A stretch of DNA of 64,000 nt. Source: Kineosphaera limosa NBRC 100340 (lineage in GTDB: Bacteria > Actinomycetota > Actinomycetes > Actinomycetales > Dermatophilaceae). The notes under the pieces were generated by a model. It did not search any database. It was not told where the DNA came from and saw nothing but the letters and a program-made list of their open reading frames with translations. The position numbers and the translations under genes were made by a program. Shown here one piece after another: positions 37,820 through 47,470 of the stretch. Within the stretch, counting starts at the first letter, position 1. Every line of letters starts with the position of its first letter. The stretch lies in the NCBI RefSeq assembly GCF_000298215.1, contig NZ_BAHD01000030.1, positions 1 to 64,000 on the forward strand, written 5' to 3'.

Positions 37820-38599
37820 ATGAGCACTCCCGCCTCCCCCGGCGCAGCCCGCGTTCCCCTCGAACGACTCGCGCTGGAGTTTCCGCGCAGCCTGGCCGTG
37901 TACAACTCCTACACCGATGCCCAGAAGGCGGTCGACTACCTTTCCGACCACCAGTTCGCGGTCGAGAACGTGCTGATCGTCGGCACCGACCTCAAGCAGG
38001 TGGAGCGGGTCATGGGCCGCCTGACGTGGACCAAGGTGCTCACCGGCGGGGTGCTGACCGGCATGTGGCTCGGCCTGTTCGTCGGGCTCATCATGTCGCT
38101 GTTCTCCCCCAACGCCGCCGGCTCGCTGGCCACGATCCTCTCCGCGGTGCTCACCGGCGCGATCTTCGGCGCGGTCTGGGCCGCGATCGGCTACCGGTTC
38201 ACCGGCGGTCGGCGCGACTTCACGTCCGTCACCTCGGTCATCGCCACCAAGTACGAGGTGCTCGTCGAGCACAGACTCTTCGACCAGGCCCGTTCTTTGC
38301 TCACCGAGGGGGGCCTGACCTCCGGCTTGGCGGCCGGCTCGTCGGCGCCCAGCAACCAGCCCAACCCCTATGCAGGGCTGTACGGGGCCATGCGTACGGA
38401 CGGCGCGGGGGGCTCCGCGTCGGCGGCGACTTCCGCTGCCGGGGGCGCCGCCGGCGAGCCAGGCGGCGCGCGCGAGACCGAACCGCAGCGCTCCGACCAG
38501 CCCCAGTACGGCGTCCGGTTGCCCGAGGGCACCCCACCGCCGCAGGGCGAGCGGCGCGGCGAGGGCGGGCCGAGCGCGCCCCCGAACCCCCGCGACTGA
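37820..38599 (+). CDS. General-stress-protein-like membrane protein (GSP17M/YflT domain)
   Basis: The 259 residues start with a YflT-like domain (RSLAVYNSYTDAQKAVDYLSDHQFAVENVLIVGTDLKQVERVMGRLTW), then two close membrane helices (about residues 73-115, TGGVLTGMWLGLFVGLIMSLF and ATILSAVLTGAIFGAVWAAIG), then EVLVEHRLFDQARSLL and a long Pro/Gly/Ala-rich tail (about 90 residues) that is likely disordered. Actinobacterial relatives often lie near MgtE-type genes; here that gene is 14 kb away. Function unknown beyond stress association. A possible leaderless -10 (CAGAAT) lies 12 nt before ATG. Confidence 0.75.
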   Translation: MSTPASPGAARVPLERLALEFPRSLAVYNSYTDAQKAVDYLSDHQFAVENVLIVGTDLKQVERVMGRLTWTKVLTGGVLTGMWLGLFVGLIMSLFSPNAAGSLATILSAVLTGAIFGAVWAAIGYRFTGGRRDFTSVTSVIATKYEVLVEHRLFDQARSLLTEGGLTSGLAAGSSAPSNQPNPYAGLYGAMRTDGAGGSASAATSAAGGAAGEPGGARETEPQRSDQPQYGVRLPEGTPPPQGERRGEGGPSAPPNPRD

Positions 38600-38627
38600 C
38601 CACGCTATTCGGCTCGGGAGTCCCGAG

Positions 38628-39587
38628 TCAGAGGGCCGCGTCAGGTATCGGAGCCAGGCCGTGCACGATCTCGTGGACGAGCCGGGCCGCCGTTCGGGCC
38701 GTCCGGGAATCCTGATCTAGCGGCGGGCACAGTTCGACGACGTCGACGAGGGCGAGTTTGCCGCTGCCGGCGACCTGTCGGCACACCTGCACAATCGTCT
38801 CCACCGGCACGCCGTAGGCCGCGGGAGCGCTGACGCCGGGCGCCACCGCGGCGGGCAGCACGTCGAGGTCGATCGTCAGGTGCACGACGTCGAGATCGGC
38901 CATGAACCGCGCCACGAACTCGGCGATCTGCGCCGACCGGCCCGGCTGGCAGTCGTGGTCCAGCAGCCACGGCACGTTCAGGGCCCGGGCCGTGTCGAAC
39001 AGGGCGGCGGTGTTGGCGGCCTCGCTGATGCCGAGCACGGCGTACCGAAAGTCGCGGCCCGCCGCGGCCTGCGCCCGCGCGGCCTGCAGAAACGGGGTGC
39101 CCGAGCTGGCGCGCGGCGCCTCCCGCAGGTCGAAGTGCGCATCGAGGTTCAGGATGCCCACCCGCTGCTCGCCCATGGCCGCCGACCAGCCCAGATAGCT
39201 ACCGAAGGCCGTCTCGTGGCCACCGCCGAGCACCACGACGAGTCGATGGGTGCGCAGGGCCCGCGCCACCGCCTCCCCTAGCGCTTGCTGGGCACCCTCA
39301 AGGTCTTCCCCGTCGAGGGTCACGGTGCCCAGGTCATCGATGGCCGCGTCGGTGTGGAGGGGCAGCGATGCGAGCGCCCGCCGCAGCGCATCGGGGCCGG
39401 CGGCCGCACCCGGGCGACCCTTGTTGCGGCGCACCCCCTCCTGTGAGGCGAAGCCCACGAGGGCCACATCGCCCGAGGTCGTATCGGTCGGGTCGATGAG
39501 CGACACGCGCTGGTGCCAGCGCGCGTGCTCGGGCCCCTCGCCGTCGATTCGTCCGGTCCACAGCGTCGGGTCGGTCGGGATGGTCAT
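38628..39587 (-). CDS. hutG: Formimidoylglutamase (arginase family)
   Basis: HutG (319 residues) splits N-formimidoyl-L-glutamate into glutamate and formamide, the last step of the direct hut route. The binuclear Mn site is seen in GGGHETAFG, NLDAHFDLR and LTIDLDVL, as in arginase/agmatinase folds. It is divergent from hutU and shares the intergenic operator. Because HutG is present, the pathway here probably ends in formamide rather than passing through HutF/formylglutamate. Confidence 0.92.
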   Translation of the reverse strand: MTIPTDPTLWTGRIDGEGPEHARWHQRVSLIDPTDTTSGDVALVGFASQEGVRRNKGRPGAAAGPDALRRALASLPLHTDAAIDDLGTVTLDGEDLEGAQQALGEAVARALRTHRLVVVLGGGHETAFGSYLGWSAAMGEQRVGILNLDAHFDLREAPRASSGTPFLQAARAQAAAGRDFRYAVLGISEAANTAALFDTARALNVPWLLDHDCQPGRSAQIAEFVARFMADLDVVHLTIDLDVLPAAVAPGVSAPAAYGVPVETIVQVCRQVAGSGKLALVDVVELCPPLDQDSRTARTAARLVHEIVHGLAPIPDAAL

Positions 39588-39686
39588 GCCGTTCTCCCTG
39601 CGTCGGTGCTCAGCGACGTGCGCTCGTCTCCCACACCATCCTGTCGATCACAGCGGCCGACATGCAGCACCGGCCCACCACGGGCA

Positions 39687-39700
39687 TCCCATATTTGGGA
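39687..39700. promoter_or_regulatory. hut operator 2 (palindrome between hutG and hutU)
   Basis: The 14-bp palindrome TCCCATATTTGGGA is identical to the site before hutH. It lies 100 nt from the hutG start and 122 nt from hutU, so one bound regulator could control both divergent units, including its own gene in the hutU operon. Confidence 0.75.
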
Positions 39701-39821
39701 CGATGCGGTGGTTCCACGTCTGTTCCCGCCCGCCGACACACGCTGAGATGAGAGGCAAGAGCCGAACGCGGTGACCGTCACCGCGAGCTCCCCGCCACAA
39801 CGACGAGACGAAGGAGTCCCC

Positions 39822-41513
39822 ATGGCCCTCCCCGGCGCCCGTGAAGTCCGTGCCCCCCGCGGCACGCAGTTGTCCGCCAAGTCCTGGCAGACCGAAGCCC
39901 CGCTGCGGATGCTCATGAACAACCTCGACCCCGAGGTCGCCGAGCGCCCCGACGACCTGGTCGTCTACGGCGGCACCGGCCGCGCCGCCCGCTCGTGGGA
40001 TGCGTTCGACGCCATCGTGCGCTCGCTGCGCGACCTGGAGGACGACGAGACGCTGCTCGTACAGTCCGGCAAGCCCGTCGGCATCTTCCGCACGAACCGT
40101 TGGGCCCCAAGGGTTCTGCTGGCCAACTCCAACCTGGTCGGCGACTGGGCGACGTGGCCGGAGTTCCGCAAGCTCGAGGCCGAAGGCCTCATGATGTACG
40201 GCCAGATGACCGCCGGTTCGTGGATCTACATCGCGACCCAGGGCATTCTGCAGGGCACCTACGAGACGTTCGCCGCGGTCGCCGCCGCCATGCACCGCGA
40301 CGGCCGCATCAGCGAGCCGACGCTGGCCGGCACCTTGACCCTGACCGGCGGGTGCGGCGGCATGGGTGGCGCGCAGCCGCTGGCCGTGACGCTCAACGGC
40401 GGTGCCGTGCTCATCGTCGACGTCGACCAGACGCGGCTCGAGCGCCGGCGCGCCAAGCGCTACCTCGACGAGGTCGAGACCGACCTCGACGCCGCCCTGG
40501 AGAAGGTGTTGGCGGCCAAGCGGGAGCGGCGCGCCCTGTCGGTGGGCCTCGTCGGCAACGCGGCGCAGGTCTTCCCCGAGCTGCTGCGCCGCCAGCGCGC
40601 CGGTGAGTTCTTCGTCGACGTCGTCACCGACCAGACCAGCGCCCACGACCCCCTCTCCTACCTGCCGGTGGAGTACACGATGCAGGAGTGGGAGCGCGAG
40701 GCCCAGGCCGACGAAGAGGGCTTCACGAAGAAGGCCCGCGAGTCGATGGCCGCGCAGGTGCAGGCGATGGTCGAGTTCGGCGACGAGGGTGCCGAGGTGT
40801 TCGACTACGGCAACTCGATCCGCGACGAGGCCCGGCACGCCGGCTACGACCGCGCGTTCGGCTTCCCCGGCTTCGTGCCGGCCTACATTCGCCCACTGTT
40901 CTGTGAGGGGATGGGCCCGTTCCGCTGGGTCGCGCTCTCGGGCGACCCCGAGGACATCCGCGTGACCGACGAGGCCATCAAGGAGCTGTTCCCCGACAAC
41001 GAGCACCTGCACCGCTGGCTCGACGCGGCCGGTGAGTACGTGGAGTTCGAGGGCCTGCCGGCCCGCATCTGCTGGCTGGGCTACGGCGAGCGCCACCGCG
41101 CCGGACAGCTGTTCAACGAGCTTGTCGCAAGCGGCAAGGTCAAGGCGCCGATCGTCATCGGCCGCGACCACCTGGACTGCGGCTCGGTCGCCTCGCCCTA
41201 CCGCGAGACCGAGGCGATGAAGGACGGATCGGACGCTATCGCCGATTGGCCGCTGCTCAACGCGCTGACCGCCACGAGCTCGGGCGCCACATGGGTCTCG
41301 ATCCACCACGGCGGCGGCGTCGGCATCGGCCGCTCGATCCACGCCGGGCAGGTCGGCGTCGCCGACGGCACCGAGCTCGCGGCCGAGAAGCTCTCCCGGC
41401 TGCTGACCAACGACCCGGGCATGGGCGTCATTCGGCACGTCGACGCCGGCTACGAGCGCGCCGACGAGGTCGCCCGCGAGCGCGGGGTACGCATCCCGAT
41501 GCAGGAGGGCTGA
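39822..41513 (+). CDS. hutU: Urocanate hydratase
   Basis: HutU (563 residues) turns urocanate into 4-imidazolone-5-propionate using tightly bound NAD+. Signature regions include [53 protein letters not shown] (with the preceding DVVT), [15 protein letters not shown] and the catalytic-region [22 protein letters not shown] 39822 is preceded by AAGGAG (39811-39816). First gene of the hutU-hutI-IclR-YjiH operon. Confidence 0.96.
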   Translation: MALPGAREVRAPRGTQLSAKSWQTEAPLRMLMNNLDPEVAERPDDLVVYGGTGRAARSWDAFDAIVRSLRDLEDDETLLVQSGKPVGIFRTNRWAPRVLLANSNLVGDWATWPEFRKLEAEGLMMYGQMTAGSWIYIATQGILQGTYETFAAVAAAMHRDGRISEPTLAGTLTLTGGCGGMGGAQPLAVTLNGGAVLIVDVDQTRLERRRAKRYLDEVETDLDAALEKVLAAKRERRALSVGLVGNAAQVFPELLRRQRAGEFFVDVVTDQTSAHDPLSYLPVEYTMQEWEREAQADEEGFTKKARESMAAQVQAMVEFGDEGAEVFDYGNSIRDEARHAGYDRAFGFPGFVPAYIRPLFCEGMGPFRWVALSGDPEDIRVTDEAIKELFPDNEHLHRWLDAAGEYVEFEGLPARICWLGYGERHRAGQLFNELVASGKVKAPIVIGRDHLDCGSVASPYRETEAMKDGSDAIADWPLLNALTATSSGATWVSIHHGGGVGIGRSIHAGQVGVADGTELAAEKLSRLLTNDPGMGVIRHVDAGYERADEVARERGVRIPMQEG

Positions 41514-42724
41514 TGAGCAGCGAGCTGCTCGTCGGGATCGGCGAGCTGTGGACCGCCGACCCCGACGAGGAGCGGGCCTTCGTGCCCGACGCCACCCTCG
41601 TGGTCGACGACGGCCGCATCGCCTGGCTCGGGCCCGCCGCACAGGCCCCGGAGGCCGATCGCCGGACGGATGTCGAGGGTCGGGCCGTGCTCCCCGGCTG
41701 GGTCGACTCGCACAGCCACCTGGTGTTCGCGGGCGATCGGGCGGCCGAGTTCGCCGCCCGCATGGCCGGGCAGGCCTACGCCGCGGGCGGCATCGGGGTG
41801 ACGACCGCGGCCACCCGCGAGGCCAGTGACGAGGAGCTGGCCGCACTCGTCGCCGGGCGGGTGCGCGACGCGACGGCCGGCGGCACGACCTACCTGGAGA
41901 CCAAGACCGGTTACGGCTTGAACGTCGAGCAGGAGGCGCGGGCCGCGCGCCTCGCCGCCGGGCTGGTCGACGAGGTCACCTACCTCGGGGCGCACCTGGT
42001 GCCCACCGGGCCGGACGGGCAGCCGGTCGACGCCGACGAGTACGTCGACCTGGTGTGCGGCGCGATGCTGCAGGCCGTGCGGCCGTACGTGACCTGGGCC
42101 GACGTCTTCTGCGAGGAGGGCGCGTTCACCCCCGAGCAGTCCCGCCGGGTGCTGCAGGCGTGCGCAGAGGCCGGTTTGGGCCTGCGCGTGCACGGCAACC
42201 AGTTGGGGCACAGCGGCGGGGTCGCGTTGGCGGTCGAGTTGGGCGCGGCGAGCGTCGACCACGTCAACTACGTCACGGACACCGACATCGAGGCGCTGGC
42301 TTCCTCCGACACGGTGGCCACGATCCTCCCGGCGTGCGACCTGTCGACCCGGGCGCCGCTGGCTCCCGGGCGGGCGCTGCTCGACGCCGGCGCGACCGTG
42401 GCCATCGCCTCGAACTGCAATCCCGGCACGAGCTACACCTCGTCGATGAACTTCTGTGTCGCGACCGCAGTGCTGCAGATGCGGCTCACCGTCGAGGAGA
42501 CGGTGCTCGCGGCGACCTACGGCGGCGCCCGGGCGCTGCGCCGGGATGTGCGCAGCGTCGCCGCCCAGGGCGACGATCGGACTCCCGTCGGCACGCTGGC
42601 AGTCGGCGCCCGCGCCGACCTGCACGTGCTCGACGCCCCGTCGGCGACTCACCTGGCCTACCGGCCGGGGATGCCGCTGACGTGGGGCGTGTGGCGGTCG
42701 GGTCACCGAGTCGCCGGAGCCTGA
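41513..42724 (+). CDS. hutI: Imidazolonepropionase
   Basis: HutI (403 residues) opens the imidazolone ring to N-formimidoyl-L-glutamate. It is an amidohydrolase-fold enzyme with metal ligands in VDSHSHLVFAGDRAAEF, a conserved His in HGNQLGHSGG, SVDHVNY, and an Asn/Cys loop ASNCNPGTSYTSSMN that is typical of the family. Its ATG overlaps the hutU stop by one base (TGATG), giving translational coupling. Confidence 0.95.
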   Translation: MSSELLVGIGELWTADPDEERAFVPDATLVVDDGRIAWLGPAAQAPEADRRTDVEGRAVLPGWVDSHSHLVFAGDRAAEFAARMAGQAYAAGGIGVTTAATREASDEELAALVAGRVRDATAGGTTYLETKTGYGLNVEQEARAARLAAGLVDEVTYLGAHLVPTGPDGQPVDADEYVDLVCGAMLQAVRPYVTWADVFCEEGAFTPEQSRRVLQACAEAGLGLRVHGNQLGHSGGVALAVELGAASVDHVNYVTDTDIEALASSDTVATILPACDLSTRAPLAPGRALLDAGATVAIASNCNPGTSYTSSMNFCVATAVLQMRLTVEETVLAATYGGARALRRDVRSVAAQGDDRTPVGTLAVGARADLHVLDAPSATHLAYRPGMPLTWGVWRSGHRVAGA

Positions 42725-42728
42725 GCAG

Positions 42729-43493
42729 ATGGACGCCAGCCCCGCGGTCGCGCACGCCCTGCGGATCCTGGACGCCCTGGCGCGGGCGGCAGGCCCCCGC
42801 TCGGCTGTCGCGTTGGGGCGGGAGTTGTCCATTCCGCGCTCGACCACCTATCGGGTGCTGTCGACCATGGCCGCGCACGGTTACGTCGTACACGTTCCCG
42901 ACCTGGGGTACGCCCTGGGCCCGGCCGCCCACGAGCTGTCGTGGGCGTACCAGCGGCAGGCCCCCCTCCAGCGCGTCGCGGGGCCGCTGCTCGCAGCGCT
43001 GGCCGATGCTCTGGGCCATAACGCACATCTTTCTGTGCTGCACGGCAAGGACGTGCTGTACGTCATCGAGGAGCGGGTCAAAGGCCGGCCCCGGCTCATC
43101 ACCGATGTCGGGGTGCGGCTGCCCGCCGAGCTGACCGCGAGCGGCTGCGCGATGCTCTCCCGGCTGACGTCGGCGCAGATCAGCGCGCTGTATCCGTCGA
43201 AGGAGGCGCTGGTCGACCGCAACGACAACGGCCCGGCGACGGTCAGCGAGTTGCGCCGCGAACTGGCTTCCATCCGCGCCCGCGGCTACGCCCGCGAGAC
43301 CGAACTGGTCTCCACGGGTCTCGGCTCGGTCGCGGCCCCGGTCCTCGACAGCGCCGGGCATCCGGCCGCCTCGGTGGCCGTCACCTTTCCCCTGGGCACC
43401 GGCGAGCCCGAGATCGAGAGGGTTGCCGAGCAGGTGCGGCGCACCGCCGCCACCATCGAGGCCCGCCTCGAGCGCCGCCGCCCACCTGCCTGA
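42729..43493 (+). CDS. hutR: IclR-family regulator, probable hut regulator
   Basis: The 254-residue protein has an N-terminal winged helix-turn-helix (VALGRELSIPRSTTYRVLSTMAAHGYV, about 28-54) and an IclR effector-binding domain (GHNAHLSVLHGKDVLYVIEE, RLPAELTASGCAMLS, ETELVSTGLGSVAAPVLDSAGHPAASVAVTFP). It sits 4 nt after hutI and before the YjiH gene. HutR regulators of this family control histidine use in corynebacteria; the two 14-bp palindromes are its likely sites, and histidine or urocanate its likely effector (inference). Confidence 0.8.
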   Translation: MDASPAVAHALRILDALARAAGPRSAVALGRELSIPRSTTYRVLSTMAAHGYVVHVPDLGYALGPAAHELSWAYQRQAPLQRVAGPLLAALADALGHNAHLSVLHGKDVLYVIEERVKGRPRLITDVGVRLPAELTASGCAMLSRLTSAQISALYPSKEALVDRNDNGPATVSELRRELASIRARGYARETELVSTGLGSVAAPVLDSAGHPAASVAVTFPLGTGEPEIERVAEQVRRTAATIEARLERRRPPA

Positions 43494-43519
43494 TCACCCA
43501 GCCCGAACCAAGGAGCACC

Positions 43520-44848
43520 ATGGGCCCGCAACCGACCCCAGCCGACGAGGCCACCACCCCGGCGTCCGTGCCGATGTGGAAGTTCTTCGTCCTGTCGGCC
43601 ATCGGCATCTTCATGTTCTTCGTCCCCATCACGCTCGGCGAGCGCAGCACGATTCCGCTGGACCACATCGTGGGTGCCGTCCGCCGGGCCGTGCCCGACC
43701 TGCTGCCCGCGTACGCGTTGCTGCTCATCGCCGCCGGCGCGATCTACCCGTTCGTCGCGGGTCGCTGGCGGCGCACGACCACCGAACTCGTGTTCACCAT
43801 AGCGCGGGTCGTGGGTCTCGTCGTCGGCATCATGCTCGTGTTCGGGATCGGCCCGGCCTGGCTGTTCGAGGAGGGGATGGGCCCGTTCCTGCTCAACTCC
43901 CTGGTCATCCCCGTCGGGCTGCTCGTGCCGATCGGCGCGGTGTTCCTGGCGCTGCTCGTCGGCTACGGCCTCATGGAGTTCGTCGGCGTGCTGGTGCGCC
44001 CGATCATGATGCCGTTGTTCCGCACCCCGGGACGCTCGGCGATCGACGCGGTGGCCAGCTTCGTCGGCTCGTACTCCCTGGCGCTGCTCATCACCAACCG
44101 CGTCTACCTCGAGGGCAAGTACAACCAGCGTGAGGCGATGATCATCGCGACGGGCTTCTCCACCGTCTCCGCGACGTTCATGATCGTGGTGGCCAACGCG
44201 CTCGACCTGATGCAGCACTGGAGCCTGTACTTCTGGTCCACGCTCGTCATCACGTTCCTCGTCACGGCCGTCACCGTGCGCCTGTGGCCGCTGTCGCGGG
44301 AGCCGGAGGACTACGCGCCCGGCACCACGCCGCAGCCGGAGGAAGACGTGCAGGGCAGCAAGCTGGCCGCCGCGTGGCAGCAGGCCCGGGCGACGGTGGC
44401 CGCCGACCCCGGCGTGGGCCGCACGATCCTGACGAACTTGCGCGACGGCGTCCTCATGGCGATGGCCGTGCTGCCCTCGATCCTGTCGATCGGTCTGCTG
44501 GGCCTCGTGCTGGCCACGTACACGCCGCTGTTCGACGTCATGGCCTACCTCTTCTACCCGATCACGGCTCTGCTGGCGATCCCCGACCCGATGCTCGTGG
44601 CCAAGGCCGCCGCGCTCGGCGTCTCGGAGATGTTCCTGCCCGCCGCGCTCGTCGTGGATTCGGTGGTGAAGGTCAAGTACGTCGTGGCCGTCGTCTGCGT
44701 CTCGCAGATCATCTTCTTCTCCGCGATGGTGCCCAGCATCGTCGGCACCCAGATCCCGTTCTCGATTCCCCGCCTCATGGCCATCTGGTTCGCCCGCGTC
44801 GTCGTCAGCCTCATCATCACCATCCCGGTGGCCCACCTGCTGTTCTAG
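43520..44848 (+). CDS. YjiH-family membrane protein, possible histidine or urocanate transporter
   Basis: This 442-residue protein has about ten to eleven membrane helices and nucleoside-recognition (Gate) domain features, such as IGIFMFFVPITLGERSTIPLDHIVG, GSYSLALLITNRVYLEGKYNQREAMIIATGFSTVSATFMIVVANAL and PDPMLVAKAAALGVSEMFLPA. YjiH genes are common in hut loci, so transport of histidine, urocanate or a related compound is a reasonable guess. ATG 43520 follows AAGGAG. It closes the hut operon and is followed by a terminator. Confidence 0.8.
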   Translation: MGPQPTPADEATTPASVPMWKFFVLSAIGIFMFFVPITLGERSTIPLDHIVGAVRRAVPDLLPAYALLLIAAGAIYPFVAGRWRRTTTELVFTIARVVGLVVGIMLVFGIGPAWLFEEGMGPFLLNSLVIPVGLLVPIGAVFLALLVGYGLMEFVGVLVRPIMMPLFRTPGRSAIDAVASFVGSYSLALLITNRVYLEGKYNQREAMIIATGFSTVSATFMIVVANALDLMQHWSLYFWSTLVITFLVTAVTVRLWPLSREPEDYAPGTTPQPEEDVQGSKLAAAWQQARATVAADPGVGRTILTNLRDGVLMAMAVLPSILSIGLLGLVLATYTPLFDVMAYLFYPITALLAIPDPMLVAKAAALGVSEMFLPAALVVDSVVKVKYVVAVVCVSQIIFFSAMVPSIVGTQIPFSIPRLMAIWFARVVVSLIITIPVAHLLF

Positions 44849-44864
44849 CGCGGGAAACACCTCA

Positions 44865-44890
44865 CGGCCCCTGGAGTTCTCCGGGGGCCG
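44865..44890. terminator. Terminator between convergent yjiH-like and acyl-CoA dehydrogenase genes
   Basis: A 7-bp GC stem (44865-44871 with 44884-44890) continues inward with GGA/TCC pairing around GTTC. It is 17 nt after the plus-strand stop and 30 nt beyond the minus-strand stop, so it may act in both directions. Confidence 0.6.
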
Positions 44891-44919
44891 CGATGGTCAT
44901 CGCACACAAGAGCGTGGGG

Positions 44920-46116
44920 TCAGCGCAGCTTGTAGTCCTCCAGCAGGCGTCGCCCGATGATCATCCGCTGGATGTCGGCGGTGCCCTCACCGATGAGCAG
45001 CATCGGGGCCTCGCGGTAGAGCCGCTCGATCTCGTACTCCTTGGAGTAGCCGTAGCCGCCGTGAATGCGGAAGGAGTCCTCGACGACCTCCGCGCAGTAC
45101 TCGCTGGCCAGGTACTTGGCCATACCGGCCTCGAGGTCGTTGCGCTCGCCCTTGTCCTTCATGCGGGCGGCCTTGACCATCATCTGGTGGGCGGCCTCGA
45201 CCTTGGTCGCCATGTCGGCGAGGCGGAACATCACGGCCTGGTGCTCGGCAATCTTCTTGCCGAAGGTCTCGCGCTGCTGGGCGTAGGCGATGCCGAGCTC
45301 GAACGCGCGCCGCGACAGTCCGCACGCGCGGGCGGCGACGTTGACGCGGCCGACCTCGACGCCGTCCATCATCTGGTAAAAACCCTTGCCGGGCACTCCG
45401 CCGAGGATCTGCGCGGTGCTCGTCTGGTGGCCCTCGAACACGAGCTCGGTGGTGTCGACGCCCTTGTAGCCCATCTTCTCGATCTTGCCGGGCACCGTGA
45501 CGCCCTGGGCGGTCTGCCCGAAGCCGGGCTCCTTGTCGATGAGGAAGGTCGTCATGTTGCGGTAGACGGAGTCGGCGCCGGTGTCGGTCTTGACGAGGAC
45601 CGCGACGAGGTTCGCGCTGCCGCCGTTGGTCAGCCACATCTTCTGGCCGTTGATCGTCCACTCGTCGCCCTCGCCGGCGACGGCCTTGGTCTTGATCCCG
45701 GAGACGTCGGAGCCGCAGCCCGGCTCGCTCATGCTGAACGCGCCGCGGATCTCCCCGGTCGCCATCTTCGGCAGGTACCGCTGCTTCTGCTCGTCGGTGC
45801 CGTGCTGCAGCAGCATGTAGGCGACGATGAAGTGGGTGTTGATGATGCCGGAGACGCTCATCCAGCCGCGCGCGATCTCCTCGACGCACAGCGCGTAGGT
45901 GAGCAGCGACTCCCCCAGCCCGCCGTACTCCTCGGGGATCATCAGGCCGAAGATCCCCATCTCCTTCATGCCCTCGACGATGTCGGTGGGGTACTCGTCC
46001 TTGTGCTCCAGCTGCGTGGCGACGGGGATGATCTGCTCGTCGACGAACTCGCGGACGAGTTTGATGAGCTCGGCCTGCTCTTCGGTCAGGCCGTCGGTCT
46101 GCTGGAGGCGGGACAT
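44920..46116 (-). CDS. Acyl-CoA dehydrogenase
   Basis: The 398-residue FAD enzyme introduces a 2,3-double bond into an acyl-CoA. Visible marks are FGLMIPEEYGGLGESL, FSMSEPGCGSDVSGIKTKA (FAD/substrate loop), KMWLTNGGSANLVAV, QRETFGKKIAEHQAV and the C-terminal IHGGYGYSKEYEIERLYREAPMLLIGEGTADIQR. The catalytic base is likely the Glu of YREAP, the usual position in short-chain enzymes. Substrate length is not readable; relatives act on butyryl- or methyl-branched CoA esters. Start ATG 46116 follows AAGGGTGG. Confidence 0.9.
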   Translation of the reverse strand: MSRLQQTDGLTEEQAELIKLVREFVDEQIIPVATQLEHKDEYPTDIVEGMKEMGIFGLMIPEEYGGLGESLLTYALCVEEIARGWMSVSGIINTHFIVAYMLLQHGTDEQKQRYLPKMATGEIRGAFSMSEPGCGSDVSGIKTKAVAGEGDEWTINGQKMWLTNGGSANLVAVLVKTDTGADSVYRNMTTFLIDKEPGFGQTAQGVTVPGKIEKMGYKGVDTTELVFEGHQTSTAQILGGVPGKGFYQMMDGVEVGRVNVAARACGLSRRAFELGIAYAQQRETFGKKIAEHQAVMFRLADMATKVEAAHQMMVKAARMKDKGERNDLEAGMAKYLASEYCAEVVEDSFRIHGGYGYSKEYEIERLYREAPMLLIGEGTADIQRMIIGRRLLEDYKLR

Positions 46117-46232
46117 GGAGCCACCCTTCACTGCGTGGTCGATGCGTACTTCGCTCAGTATGCCGAACGCCGGGAGGGTGCGCGGTCGAACCACTCAGAC
46201 GTGCGCGAGATTCACTGCCTGTGACCAGCCCG

Positions 46233-46589
46233 CTACGACCAGGCCCGCCGGAGCACGCCCACGGCCTGGTCGAGGTCGAGGCCGCCCCGACGGGCAGCGG
46301 AGGCGAACAGCAGCGCCGCGGCTTGCGTCTCGTCGGCGCGGGGTCCGTCTTTCGCGCCCAGCACCACCGTGCCGGCCCGGCTGCGCGCGGCGACGTGCCC
46401 CTCACTCTCCAACTGCTTGTAGGCCTTGGCGACGGTGTTGACGGCGACCCCGAGGTCGGCGGCGAGTTGACGCACGGTCGGCAACCGGGCCCCGGTCGCC
46501 AGCTCCCCGGAGACGATGCCCGCGACGATCTGGTCGCGGATCTGTTCGTAGGGCGCCGCTCCGCTCGCCCGGTCCAACTCGATGATCAC
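46233..46589 (-). CDS. GntR-family regulator (YtrA-like)
   Basis: This 118-residue protein has a winged helix (YEQIRDQIVAGIVSGELATGARLPTVRQLAADLGVAVNTVAKAYKQLESEGHV, about 14-66) and only a short helical tail, as in the YtrA subgroup. Its start overlaps the stop of the preceding membrane-protein gene. YtrA-type repressors usually control an adjacent membrane transporter; here only one membrane protein is present, without an ATPase. It likely acts at the TGTCG...CGACA palindrome upstream of the pair. Confidence 0.88.
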   Translation of the reverse strand: MIIELDRASGAAPYEQIRDQIVAGIVSGELATGARLPTVRQLAADLGVAVNTVAKAYKQLESEGHVAARSRAGTVVLGAKDGPRADETQAAALLFASAARRGGLDLDQAVGVLRRAWS

Positions 46590-47461
46590 GAGACACCACC
46601 TTGCCGCAGGCTCGCTCGCGGTCCTTGCGCGGTGGGGCCTATCGACGACTCCTCGACCCAGGTGGAGACCACGGCCAGGACGACCAGTGCCAGGCCGGTG
46701 AGGCCGGCGGCCCAGGCGATGGGCACCATCGCCGCTGGCAGCTCGAAGCCCGCAGCCCCGTACCAGGCATTGAAGAGGGTCATGGTCGCCAGGACCGCCG
46801 TCATGATGCGCGCCGTGACGACGTCACGTATACCGCGTGCCCGCTCCAGTTCGGTCCAGAGCAGCGTGGCGCTGTCGGCGCTGCTGGTGGGGACGGTGAC
46901 GAGGCGACGGGTCCAGGCCGCGAGCCCTGCCAGGACGAGCACAGTGGGCAAGCACCCCAGGGCGAACCACCAGGGAGCTGGGCGCTGACCTCCCGAGGCC
47001 AGGGCGAGGCCACCGAGGGCCATGGGCGCCAGCACGAGGAGGTCAGCCGGAGCACCGAGCCACCACGGCACGTAGTCACGCAGCCGACGCGACACGAGAC
47101 GCGCCACTCGAGGCTCGGCTCCTGGGGGCTTGGCCAGCAGCGCGCACCCGGCGCTGAGCATCGCGAACCACAGCGCCGCAGCGAGCAGAGCCCAGGGGAC
47201 GATCGGAGCCTCGATACCGACCAGCGCCGCGACCAGCAGGTATCCCGACAGACCGGCCGCCGAACCGAGCGAAAGCCACCGACGCTGCCGAGCTCGCCGC
47301 GCCACGAGAGCCTCTGGATCGGTCGGCTCGGGCATGCCGCGACGCACGAGACGAAGCACGGCGACTCGCTCCCGGTCGGGGATCCGCCAGGCGTCGACCA
47401 CGGCGATCACCAGCATGAAGACGGCCACCGCCACAAGCGACGTCTCCTGCACCGCCACCAC
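46586..47461 (-). CDS. Multi-pass membrane protein of unknown function
   Basis: This 291-residue protein has about eight hydrophobic segments (the first at VAVAVFMLVIAVVDAWR, the last at AWAAGLTGLALVVLAVVSTWVEE). I do not recognise the family; DUF1648-like proteins linked to GntR genes have a similar layout. It is the first gene of a two-gene operon with the YtrA-like regulator. The GTG at 47461 is not preceded by a ribosome-binding site, and a -10 like CATTAA lies at the distance expected of a leaderless transcript. Confidence 0.65.
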   Translation of the reverse strand: MVAVQETSLVAVAVFMLVIAVVDAWRIPDRERVAVLRLVRRGMPEPTDPEALVARRARQRRWLSLGSAAGLSGYLLVAALVGIEAPIVPWALLAAALWFAMLSAGCALLAKPPGAEPRVARLVSRRLRDYVPWWLGAPADLLVLAPMALGGLALASGGQRPAPWWFALGCLPTVLVLAGLAAWTRRLVTVPTSSADSATLLWTELERARGIRDVVTARIMTAVLATMTLFNAWYGAAGFELPAAMVPIAWAAGLTGLALVVLAVVSTWVEESSIGPTAQGPRASLRQGGVS

Positions 47462-47470
47462 CTCGCTTAA

